Source of the DNA: Pseudomonas sp. ACM7
Lineage (GTDB): Bacteria; Pseudomonadota; Gammaproteobacteria; Pseudomonadales; Pseudomonadaceae
NCBI RefSeq assembly: GCF_004136015.1
Contig: NZ_CP024866.1
Location: 3,540,960-3,604,959 of the forward strand
Length of the DNA: 64,000 bases
Reading direction: 5' to 3'
How positions within the stretch are numbered: the first letter of the stretch is position 1; each line of letters opens with the position of its first letter. Under the pieces are notes generated by a model. The model was not told the origin of the DNA, made no database searches, and saw only the letters and a list, made by a program, of their open reading frames with translations. A program made the translations under genes and the position numbers. Below are positions 46,214 through 54,371 of the stretch, one piece after another.

Positions 46214-47218
46214 ATGAATTGCGTCATTACCACGGAAGGGCTGCCAGACGATATGCGCATGGACTATTGGCAGCATGTCGTCAGAGAGAATTTCATCCAT
46301 TTCGATATGCAGCCGATTGCCGGACAACCGGCTTTCAACGGAAAAATTTTTCAGTACACGCGCAATGCCATTCAACTGGCCGATGTGATTGCCGATGGTC
46401 ACTTTGTCCGCCGCTCGATGCAGCACTTGTCTACGGGAGATGATGATTTCTTCCTGCTGCTCATCCAGCGTCATGGCACCAGTCAGATCGAGCAGGACAA
46501 TCGTCAGGTCACCATGAATCCCGGTGACATGGTGCTTTGCGACAGTAGCCGCAGCTATTCGATGAATATGCCGGGCGCTTTCCATCACGAAGTACTGATG
46601 ATTCCTGGGCGGGTGATGCGTCATTCGCTGCGAAACGCCAGGGATTACACTGCACGGGTGATTCCCACGGCGTCCGGGACCGGTCGGCTGTTCAGCCAGT
46701 TCATCAACTCGCTGCAAGGTTGCGTCGGTGAGCTTGATGAGCTCAGTTCATCTTCAGTGGCCAGCGCGACCGTCGAGTTGCTTTGTGCTGCATTGGTCGG
46801 GGCTCCAGAGCAGGTCGCTGTTCTTCCGGGCAATCTGAAACAATTTCACCTGCGGCGATTACGCGCCTATGTGCATGAGCACCTGGCTGATCAGGAACTG
46901 GATGTAGACCGGATCAGCAAGGCCTTAAGCTTGTCCAAGCGCTATTTGCATGCTCTCTGCGACGGGCAGCCCAATACCCTCTCTAGCTGGATCTGGAAAG
47001 AGCGCCTGGACGCCGCGCGCCGGACATTGAGCGATCCAGCCAACGCGCAGAATCCGATCACTGAGATTGCCTTGTCGGTCGGGTTCAAGAGCCCCGCGCA
47101 CTTTAGTCGCATGTTCCAATCGGCATTCCAGATGAGCCCGCGCGACTTACGCGCTCAGGCGTTTGAGCAGAGACAGAGACAGAGCCAGGTTGAAGGGGAA
47201 GGCAGTGGCCAAACGTGA
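46214..47218 (+). CDS. AraC-family transcriptional regulator
   Basis: 334 residues. The N-terminal ~190 residues fit the AraC_binding_2 domain of FeaR-type activators (LLLIQRHGTSQIEQDNRQVTMNPGDMVLCDSSRSY). The C-terminal two-HTH AraC domain follows (ELDVDRISKALSLSKRYLHALC and ITEIALSVGFKSPAHFSRMFQSAFQMSPRDLR). Family relatives respond to aromatic amines, alcohols or acids. Divergent from the alcohol dehydrogenase operon (224-bp gap), which it probably activates. Confidence 0.9.
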   Translation: MNCVITTEGLPDDMRMDYWQHVVRENFIHFDMQPIAGQPAFNGKIFQYTRNAIQLADVIADGHFVRRSMQHLSTGDDDFFLLLIQRHGTSQIEQDNRQVTMNPGDMVLCDSSRSYSMNMPGAFHHEVLMIPGRVMRHSLRNARDYTARVIPTASGTGRLFSQFINSLQGCVGELDELSSSSVASATVELLCAALVGAPEQVAVLPGNLKQFHLRRLRAYVHEHLADQELDVDRISKALSLSKRYLHALCDGQPNTLSSWIWKERLDAARRTLSDPANAQNPITEIALSVGFKSPAHFSRMFQSAFQMSPRDLRAQAFEQRQRQSQVEGEGSGQT

Positions 47219-47429
47219 ACGAAAAATGCCATATGAAAAATTAATCCTAGTTCTGCGTGTTACGAGCCGTCGCGACCGGTAGCTTCGATCAAAAAAGTCA
47301 GTCATAGGGAAAGACTTCGACGGGCAGCAAACAGCCGCTCTCTGTCCTATACGACTGACTGCTTTTGGCCGATGACTGCCTGTCGCCAGCGGCAGCAATG
47401 GGCAGTTCTCTACCGATCATGTTTACTAA

Positions 47430-47551
47430 GCGTGCTGGTCAAATCCGATGCAATCGGTGGTCTAATCGAATGCAAACGCCTGGTCAAGTGCAATGCAAAC
47501 GAGTGGTCAGTACCGATGCAATCAGATGGTCAAGTGGAGTGCAATTTCGCA
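47430..47551. repeat. right terminal repeat array of the 15.5-kb segment
   Basis: Read outward to inward on the minus strand it starts TGCGAAATTGCA and has five related units of the form (C/T)T(T/G)(G/A)ACCA-N5-6-TTGCAT, matching the array at the left end in inverted orientation. Just inside, ATCGGTAGAGAACTGCC resembles GATCGGCAGAGAACGGCC at the left end (about 32110). Confidence 0.75.
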
Positions 47552-47869
47552 ATCTGGCTCGCCACCGAGCCCATGGATATGCGCGCCGGCACTGAAACGG
47601 CGCTGGCGAGGGTGGTCGCGGTGTTCGGTGCGGCGAAGCCGCACTGCGCTTATCTGTTTGCCAATCGCCGCGCGACTCGGATGAAAGTGCTGGTACACGA
47701 TGGGATTGGCGTATGGCTGGCGGCACGTCGCTTGAACCAAGGTAAATTCCATTGGCCAGGCGTTCGGCAAGGCAGTGAAGTGCAGTTGGATGCCGAGCAA
47801 CTTCAGGCTTTGGTACTAGGCCTACCTTGGCAACGCGTGGGGTCTGGCGGAGCTATTACGCTGCTTTAA
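47552..47869 (+). pseudogene. tnpB: tnpB, 3' fragment (IS66)
   Basis: Codes for the body of IS66 TnpB from IWLATEPMDMRAGTETALARV to the stop, including LFANRRATRMKVLVHDG. Joined to the eight codons at 31998 it would give a normal TnpB of about 112 residues. It lacks its own start. Confidence 0.88.
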
Positions 47870-47929
47870 AACTGTAGTTAGCATCTCGGTTTGCTGCCGC
47901 AAGCGGTCTGCTTTGGTAAAATCCACGGT

Positions 47930-48652
47930 ATGACTTCCTCGCCCAATCTCGATCAAATGACTCCCGATCAACTGCGTGCATTCGCTGCGCAGTTGCTGTC
48001 GCAAGTCGAGACCATGGGCAGAACGGTCGAAACCATGGGCAAGAAGATCAACCGCGATCAAACGGTGATCGAGAAGCTGACCCACGAGATCGCACAGCTC
48101 AAGCGTTTGAAGTTTGCCAAGCGCAGTGAGCAGATGAATCCTGAGCAGGCCAGCCTGCTGGATGACCTGATCGATACCGATATTGCGGCGATTGAGGCCG
48201 AGCTTCAGGCGTTGCAAATAGCACCAGCGGCGACCGAGAAAAAGCAAAAGCCCAAGCGCACGGCATTGCCGGCAGAATTCCCACGCACGTTGATCCATCA
48301 CGAACCGGACAACACTCACTGCCCATGCGGCTGCGCCCTCAAGCGCATCGGTGAAGATGTCAGCGAAAAGCTCGACTACATGCCGGGCGTGTTCACCGTT
48401 GAGCGCCATGTTCGTGGCAAGTGGGTTTGCGATGACTGCGAAACGCTGATCCAGGCGCCGGTACCTCAATGACGGGGCCGTACCCATTGATAATAATTGG
48501 GCGGAGAACCAGATCCGACCATGGGCCCTTGGACGCAAGAACTGGCTCTTCGCCGGATCGCTACGCAGCGGAAAAAGGGCGGCGGCGATCATGAGCTTGA
48601 TCCAGTCTGCGCGGAATGGTCATGATCCGTACGCTTATCTAAAGGATGTTCT
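47930..48652 (+). pseudogene. tnpC: tnpC transposase of IS66, internally deleted
   Basis: The first 181 codons give a normal TnpC N-terminus, with coiled-coil leader and zinc-binding CPCGCALKRIGEDVSEKLDYMPG. After [10 protein letters not shown] the frame stops at 48472. In the next frame the C-terminal end follows directly ([21 protein letters not shown], then [19 protein letters not shown]). The catalytic middle (roughly 300 residues) is missing. The break lies at GGTACC, shared by both sides, which suggests a short-homology deletion. The last ~20 residues and right end of the element are also gone, where it meets vgrG sequence. Confidence 0.85.
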
Positions 48653-49175
48653 CTTCCTGGGTATGTTGGTGGTGCCAGGCGATGCCATCTTCAGCGCACA
48701 AACGCTGGACGAAGTCCAAATCACTTTCCCCGTACTGAGTGCAGTATTCGCGCACGGGGCTAGTCGTAACATTGAAAGTGAAGGTGTCGGACTGAATTCC
48801 ATGACCATTCAGCACCTGAGCAATGATTTGCGGAACAGTCAAATTCTGGAAAATTCGTTGGTTGTGACTGTACTGCAGGTAGTGCAAAGCAGGAACCAGC
48901 GTCAAGTGATAGCGGGTAAGACGCTTGCCAGCGTCACCGACTAGAACGTCTTCGATGAGCCCGTGAATGCCTTCTCCGTTCAGCCCGAACTGAAGAAATG
49001 CCTGCTGACTGAGCAGACTCTCTAGGTCAAAGTCAGGGCACTCGCTGACCAGTTCAACTTTTATCGCATAAAGGTTACTGATGGCTTCAGCGCCATCAAA
49101 CGCCAATACTTTAAAATCGTTGCGAACAGAAGGGATCTGTAATGCAAAGTGCGCGGAATTTGCAGGCGCAAACAT
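48653..49175 (-). pseudogene. vgrG: vgrG, N-terminal fragment (type VI secretion spike)
   Basis: Codes for about 174 residues of a VgrG N-terminus ([95 protein letters not shown]). It then ends abruptly at the IS66 remnant. A full VgrG has over 600 residues, so spike and cargo regions are lost. AAGGAT precedes the ATG at 49175. Confidence 0.88.
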
Positions 49176-49204
49176 AAGCTTATCCTTAAGCCGAAAAATG
49201 AGAA

Positions 49205-49704
49205 TGAGGAGTTTTGATGCACTCTATTCTGAGAACTGGTAGCCGCTTCGAATGAGCCGATATCCATCAACGCAGTTGGCTTGAGAAAGGGCTCATTATC
49301 TTCAGCAGTGCAGCGGTCTCCACAGGACACACCAGCAGCAATAGGAGCCACACCGACTAGAAGAGTTCCGAGTGCAGCAGGTAAAGCGCTACCACAGATC
49401 TTTTTGAGGGGAATGTTCGCGTCCGCATCTGTTTCACGACCGCCAATAATGGGAAGCTCGGCGTAGTTGGCCATTCTCTCGACAGGGATAATCCCGGCTG
49501 GTTTCTTGTGGTTGGCCACACCGCCAGGGAGGTCACAGCTCCTTACGAACATACAGCCCACGGCGCTGGGCGCGGCGTCTTGCTTCGATGGGTAGTTTTT
49601 GTATTCAGTCCAATACGGAGCATGAATATCAACAGATGCAACACATCAGGTGCAGCGATTTTGGGCGTGTTTGGCAAAGCTGTTTTTGGCACATAACCAC
49701 TCAT
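49205..49704 (-). pseudogene. decayed type VI cargo protein, N-terminal remnant
   Basis: Begins MSGYVPKTALPNTPKIAAPDVL, then needs a one-base frameshift to continue as VDIHAPYWTEYKNYPSKQD, CMFVRSCDLPGGVANHKKPAGIIPVERMANYAELPIIGGRETDADANIPLKK. The style resembles Pseudomonas VgrG-linked effectors with S-type pyocin-like domains; this is recognition from memory. The catalytic body is absent: the frame runs straight into the vgrG start. The ATG overlaps the previous gene's stop. Confidence 0.45.
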
Positions 49705-49994
49705 GCAGCTTCCTTTTCATCCATGGGGGAATCCGGCCTGTAGCTGGGCAGAATGACTTTACCTGGAAGCGCTAGCGCAATGCTGTAGGAACATTCCTAA
49801 ATGTCATGCTCCGATTTCCTTTCCATGTCATAGCTGACGAGAGGATACCCGCTCTCGTGCTGGTAATTGAATGGTGGCGATTGGCCGCTGACTGGGAAGA
49901 CTAAAAATCCACATCGAGAAATTGGCTGTCCATTCGTAACCGTCCGGGCAACATACCTTCCTGATGCCATCGCATAAGGCGATGGCTTAGCCAT
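49701..49994 (-). pseudogene. 98-codon gene interrupted by an in-frame amber stop
   Basis: MAKPSPYAMASGRYVARTVTNG up to SEHDI is followed by TAG (49797-49799). The same frame then continues sensibly with ECSYSIALALPGKVILPSYRPDSPMDEKEAA to a TGA that overlaps the next ATG (ATGA). This arrangement suggests one point mutation in a real gene of the type VI cargo operon. Family not recognised. Confidence 0.5.
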
Positions 49995-49997
49995 TCG

Positions 49998-50212
49998 CTA
50001 AGCAAGCACGAACTGCTTCATCGCTGCCATCATTGCAATGACCAAAACGGCTAGCCCAATCGCAGACGTCCATTGGGCTGAAGGGCTTTCTGAAAACCAG
50101 GAGCCTTTAGCGGGGTATTTCCCTAGGGTAAGGCCTTCATCAAAGGCCAGCCGATAGGGAAGCAAATCGCTTGAAAAACAAAGTCAGCCAGTACACCCAA
50201 TAGTTCACTCAT
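49998..50212 (-). pseudogene. small membrane protein gene with frameshift
   Basis: Starts MSELLGVLADFVFQAICFPIGWPLMKALP and hits TAG. Shifting one base restores LGKYPAKGSWFSESPSAQWTSAIGLAVLVIAMMAAMKQFVLA to a stop 3 bp before the next gene. It would give about 71 residues with two hydrophobic segments. First gene of the decayed type VI cargo set. Confidence 0.5.
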
Positions 50213-50604
50213 CGGCCAGATCCCGCTGAATTACCAGTCCTTAAAGCTTAATCATGCTGCTCCAACCTAGCGATGGCAAGGGGGAACCGATGAGCAAACG
50301 ATACCGAGTAAACTGCTTGCATATCAGTTGATATCTGGCGGAATCAGTCAAGGTGACTTGGCTGAACGCTTACACAGAGGCTTCAAAATTAACTGATCAA
50401 GCACGCGACGTTAACGATCGTTTTATCAACAACGAGCGCGGATGAGACTGTTGTGGTGAAGTACTGTGCCCTTGCAGAATTTTTCTATTTATTGAACCGG
50501 CCGATTAAGTGCCTATAAGGTCTTATCAGCATGGAACCACGCTTGCGCCTCCCCATGCAAACATGAGGTATTTATACTGCACGCGAACACTATAAAGTTA
50601 CTTG
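50213..50604. other. 392-bp gap without a supported gene
   Basis: AT-rich sequence between the type VI remnants and the MBL gene. No gene, repeat or RNA recognised. Confidence 0.4.
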
Positions 50605-51714
50605 CTAGCTGTCTACCAAAGCCCCCCCTTGGAACTTCAAGATCAGGCCATCCTCTATGCTACCGTATGTAGTGCGGTAGCTGAACCTTTCCCGCCAATC
50701 GTCATTACTCCATTTTTCATTGTATTCGCTGCGGATGTTAAACCCTACAGTAATAGGGCAATATTTGCTATAACTGAGGATGCGCGCCACTGCTTCGTCG
50801 TCGGGATGCTGGAAACGAGAGCCATCGGTCGAGATGAGCCAACAGGGACAGCGGACACTTTCGATCAGCGCTTTGCATAGATTCCGTCGACTGCCGTGAT
50901 GGGGAACCTTGAAGGCAGCTAGCTCCAGAGGCTGGCCTTGGGAAAACAGTTGCACAGATTCTTTTAAGTCTGTTGAAAAAGCATCTCCAGATAATAATAT
51001 CCGTGTATCCTTGTATTCCAACAACAGTACAATACTGCTCGCGTTCGCCGGGCTGTTGTCTCTTGTAAGTTGTTGCTCGGCGAGACGCAATAGCGCTTCC
51101 TTATCATTGAGTGCATGAATGGAGTTCGCACCCATTCTCTCCAAGCCCTCATCTGAGATATTTTTCTGTGCTTTCCTTAGCGCAGCTTCAACCTCTTTTC
51201 GCCATACAGGCTTCAAGTCACTGAGCCTTCTAGCTGTTGGGCCTAGAACAGTCAATCGCATACCACCTTCAAAGTCTCGATAGGGCAGAGGTAGTTTGTT
51301 TTCACGACATACAGGCCCACCTGCGAATAACTTGTTCCAATTTTGCGTTCCGAGCCAATTGCTTAATCGCTCGCCCTGAATTGCTCCCATGGACTCAAAC
51401 TCGTCCTGGGGTTTCAGTCCATCTAAATGTGCAAAACCATTGAACCAGAAATCTTTCGTTGTAAAGCCAGGTATAGGTTCTGCATCTACCAAGCAAGACA
51501 GCAAGCCGCCAATGTGATCGCGGTCAATATGGGTTACAACGATTAGTTCGAATGATCGTTGATCTTCAGGCAATGCGCTGATGCGCTCTCGCAACTCCTT
51601 ACCCGTTTCTTCAGGGCCCATATCGATCAGCATCTGGTAAGGGGCATCAGGGGAACCCCAACGCACCCAAATAGCATCGCCCTCACGCGCCGGCAGAAGT
51701 TGTAGCGTTAGCAT
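50605..51714 (-). CDS. ComEC-like metallo-beta-lactamase-fold protein
   Basis: 369 residues. The metal-binding motif is VVTHIDRDHIGG (the HxDxDH form of ComEC/Rec2-type proteins). Later ligands are in ILLSGDAFSTD and VPHHGSRRN, and a C-terminal LISTDGSRFQHPDDEAVARI follows. No membrane segments, so this is a soluble hydrolase, possibly a nuclease or phosphodiesterase. GAGGGCC lies before the ATG at 51714, which is within the preceding gene (32-bp overlap). Last gene of a three-gene operon with a caspase-like protease. Confidence 0.85.
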   Translation of the reverse strand: MLTLQLLPAREGDAIWVRWGSPDAPYQMLIDMGPEETGKELRERISALPEDQRSFELIVVTHIDRDHIGGLLSCLVDAEPIPGFTTKDFWFNGFAHLDGLKPQDEFESMGAIQGERLSNWLGTQNWNKLFAGGPVCRENKLPLPYRDFEGGMRLTVLGPTARRLSDLKPVWRKEVEAALRKAQKNISDEGLERMGANSIHALNDKEALLRLAEQQLTRDNSPANASSIVLLLEYKDTRILLSGDAFSTDLKESVQLFSQGQPLELAAFKVPHHGSRRNLCKALIESVRCPCWLISTDGSRFQHPDDEAVARILSYSKYCPITVGFNIRSEYNEKWSNDDWRERFSYRTTYGSIEDGLILKFQGGALVDS

Positions 51715-52762
51715 CTTGGCCCTCCTGCAATCGATAGCATAGGTACGTGGAGCGCCAGTCGACAAAAGGCGCACGCTTGCTTAGGCGGGATAGGGCTTCG
51801 CTACGATTCTTGCTACCGGTTTCCGGCCAGTAGCGCAACAGATCAAGTAATAGTGAGAAGGTTTCGGTAAATAGAATTCGTTGTTCGCTTGCCTGACAAG
51901 CGAGCTGCAGCGCTTTGTCGCGTTGCCCCGGAAGTCGTGCCAATTGCGAGGCCAGTAATATCTTGCCATCAGGCAGCCAGCCGAATCGCTTCACTAATGA
52001 AAAGAGGAGATCCATTTTGTCATCGAGCCGATCTGCCTTGTAAAGGATCAACGCGGCTAGGGCAGCACCGGTTGGATCGATGAACTTCGATAGCAAGGTC
52101 TCCATTGCCTTATTGGCGAGCCGGGTGGCCGATTCAAACTGACCTGCTTCAACCATCCTCTCCATTGCGGAGGCAATGCTTCGGGACTGCGAAATTTTGA
52201 TTTGCACAGGCCCAAATGACGGTTCGAACTGGCGGGTAACATGACAAGTTACGGAAAATCGGTGATCGCCTGCGCTGATAGGAAGGCTCGCTTGCAAAGT
52301 ACTACCTGAGCTGGATATCGTAGCCACAGGCACCTGTTCCATCTTTTGAGAGTGGCGGAGAATCCAATGGCTCTCCACTTCATATACCGTCACGTCGGAG
52401 CTAATATCGACTATCTCCATGTCCGTCTTGACGGAGTGAAGATGGTGCAATTCGCTCACCGAACGAAAGTCGCTATCATTTTTTGAAGCCAAAGGCTCAA
52501 AAGGCAGATTAGGCTCGAGCTTAATACGGTTCGGTTGCCGACCGTTTACTTCTATAACCTTAGTCGTCCGCTTGCCGTCATCTAAAACTGCGCTGATTTC
52601 GTAAAGCCCGTACGGCAGTTCGAAGCTGCGCTGAGTGGTTGCAGGTTGGATCAGAATCAAATCGCTATCACGGATTTCCACGCGGATCCCTTTTCCGCGG
52701 TAGTACAATTTTGAGTCTATTTCTATGTGCAATACACCAGTAGTTTCTCCTTCAACAGTCAT
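51683..52762 (-). CDS. hypothetical protein between caspase and MBL genes
   Basis: 359 residues, family not recognised. The first ~75 residues look like a beta-sandwich (LHIEIDSKLYYRGKGIRVEI, FELPYGLYEISAVLDD). A second beta-rich part reaches about 190. Residues about 195-340 are helical in a repeat-like manner (SAMERMVEAGQFESATRLANKAMETLL, ILLASQLARLPGQRDKALQLACQASEQ), suggesting TPR-like packing. Start overlaps the caspase stop by 4 bp. It may be the sensor or adaptor of the operon. Confidence 0.7.
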   Translation of the reverse strand: MTVEGETTGVLHIEIDSKLYYRGKGIRVEIRDSDLILIQPATTQRSFELPYGLYEISAVLDDGKRTTKVIEVNGRQPNRIKLEPNLPFEPLASKNDSDFRSVSELHHLHSVKTDMEIVDISSDVTVYEVESHWILRHSQKMEQVPVATISSSGSTLQASLPISAGDHRFSVTCHVTRQFEPSFGPVQIKISQSRSIASAMERMVEAGQFESATRLANKAMETLLSKFIDPTGAALAALILYKADRLDDKMDLLFSLVKRFGWLPDGKILLASQLARLPGQRDKALQLACQASEQRILFTETFSLLLDLLRYWPETGSKNRSEALSRLSKRAPFVDWRSTYLCYRLQEGQDANATTSAGA

Positions 52763-53913
52763 AGCGGAATCTCCTTTTCATTGACGGGAGGTTGAAGGTT
52801 CAAGCAATCCTCATCCACACCGTGTGGCGATAGCGTCGTTACTTCGATTGCATAGAGACCGGCAGGTACTTTAGCTGTAAGTGGCCAGTTCGAATAACTC
52901 TTATACAGGGTTGTGCCACGGTGTTTTAGGTTGGCAGTATAGTTAGTATTGTTATGACCAGATCGTATAGAGATGGTCAAATCAACATCAGGGGGCGTGA
53001 GGCACTCATGTAGCACCGCGTTGGTCATTTTGCCCGTGCACTCAACCTCTTGTGTCTTTCCTCCCGTGCCAGCCAAAGCCTGCACTGCGGCTGGTAGGTA
53101 TTCGAGCAAAGTATTGACAGACACCCGCCATGGTGAATTGCGCTCTCCCTCAGAGCGCGCTGCATGCCCCTCTTTAAGGCCTTTAAAAAGAGCATCGCAG
53201 AATAGAGTCAACCCATTAAATTTTGCAAAGGCACCCTGGCCAGGTGATGCAGAGATAAATAAGGGAGAAGACTTGGCTGATCCTGTCCGTGTTACGTTAC
53301 CACCCTTAACTCCCGCAAGAGTTTCATACTTTTCAAGTTCTTTGGGCAGATCTCTGCATACATCGACGAACCAAAACTGAGTTTGGGCAATTTCACTCTC
53401 TTGATTCATCGCGTCATGCATCTTTCTCATATCCACTGCGCCGATATACGTTTCATAGCGATGCAGTGGGCTAGCAAAATCGTTCAATAACAAGACCGCC
53501 CCATTCTTACTGAACTGCACACCGTGTCCGACGACATAGACGATAGCAACGTTTTCATCGTGGCTTCTGGCGGCATCTCTGAAATGAGCAAACATGATGT
53601 CTACGTTTTCTCGAGTGGCTCGCCAATCGCCTTTGAGGAGAGCATGAATGCTTGGCGCGATGGTTTCATCGGGCGAAGGCGATAACAAAACGCGCAAGCT
53701 GCGCAGGGGAAGACCAGGGCGGTTGTATTCAGTCATCAACCACGCGGCAAATTCAGACGCGGAGCGAGCAGCGGCTGAAAGCTGCCCGATCACAAACTCG
53801 CTACCTTGAGGGCTGCAGTTTGCGCTACCGCTTAGGAACTCGTATGCACTCACCCCTATTACCAATGCATGGGTCCCGGGCAGGCTTAAGTTTTCAGGTA
53901 TCAATGATGTCAT
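52759..53913 (-). CDS. caspase-like (peptidase C14) protein
   Basis: 384 residues from the ATG at 53913. The caspase-fold domain spans about residues 10-250: first strand THALVIGVSAYEFL, catalytic His in IVYVVGHGVQF and catalytic Cys in FWFVDVCRDLP, then SPLFISASPGQGAFA. The C-terminal ~75 residues form a small beta domain (VDLTISIRSGHNNTNYTANL, VPAGLYAIEVTTL) like the start of the next protein. AAGGAG lies 12 nt upstream. The frame is open 28 codons further, but that stretch has no ribosome site. Bacterial caspases often kill or process partners in immunity. Confidence 0.82.
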   Translation of the reverse strand: MTSLIPENLSLPGTHALVIGVSAYEFLSGSANCSPQGSEFVIGQLSAAARSASEFAAWLMTEYNRPGLPLRSLRVLLSPSPDETIAPSIHALLKGDWRATRENVDIMFAHFRDAARSHDENVAIVYVVGHGVQFSKNGAVLLLNDFASPLHRYETYIGAVDMRKMHDAMNQESEIAQTQFWFVDVCRDLPKELEKYETLAGVKGGNVTRTGSAKSSPLFISASPGQGAFAKFNGLTLFCDALFKGLKEGHAARSEGERNSPWRVSVNTLLEYLPAAVQALAGTGGKTQEVECTGKMTNAVLHECLTPPDVDLTISIRSGHNNTNYTANLKHRGTTLYKSYSNWPLTAKVPAGLYAIEVTTLSPHGVDEDCLNLQPPVNEKEIPL

Positions 53914-54371
53914 GCTGTCAGCGGGCTCCTTGCGTTGCGCCGGGCAAAAGACTGCAGCATAGCAACAAGCCACTACTAGTGTAGAAATTACGTGCATAAC
54001 GGCTTCGGCTATTCATCCTTCGAGTTCCCTAAGGGGTAGCGGGCGCAAATTCTTCGATTGATTTCGAATCGACGACTACCGATTTCCGCGCGGACAAACG
54101 TGATCCAAGAACCTGGCTGGTACTGAACGGCATATCCCACCGTGTGCCAACTGACCAGTTGCTGGGGAGTCCTGCTGTGCAGAGGGAACGTGCGGCACAG
54201 TTACTTAGCTTAAACTTGGCAAATAGCTGAGAGATTAAATCCGCTATGGGGAACCAGCGCGATCACCGTCGCGCTGAAACCTAATTCTAGTTTTGTTAAA
54301 CATTCGCGCTCCTTCGCTTGGTGCTCCCGAATGACGCCTGAATAGAAAAATTCGATTACCTTCTCCACACT
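53914..54371. other. 458-bp intergenic region
   Basis: Should hold the promoter of the caspase operon on the minus strand. A short hairpin AGCGCGA/TCGCGCT (54256-54275) is visible. No gene is supported. Confidence 0.4.

Larger units (their letters stand above)
32022..47551. mobile_element. 15.5-kb cargo segment with IS21-like ends and no transposase
   Basis: Both ends begin TGCG(T/A)AATTGCA and carry arrays of GACCA-N5-6-TTGCAT repeats in inverted orientation. ATCTGG flanks the segment on both sides (32016-32021 and 47552-47557), and removing one copy restores the tnpB reading frame. No istA/istB or other transposase is encoded inside. It therefore looks like a passenger cassette (mobile insertion cassette) moved in trans, or an element that lost its transposase. 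Confidence 0.75.

Noticed and set aside
32022..47551. Composite transposon bounded by two full IS copies
   Set aside because: Only the end repeat arrays are present; neither end carries istA/istB or another transposase gene.
53914..53997. Upstream extension of the caspase gene starting MHVISTLVVACCYAAVFC, resembling a signal peptide
   Set aside because: No ribosome site before it, and AAGGAG lies before the later ATG; the caspase fold begins soon after the later start.
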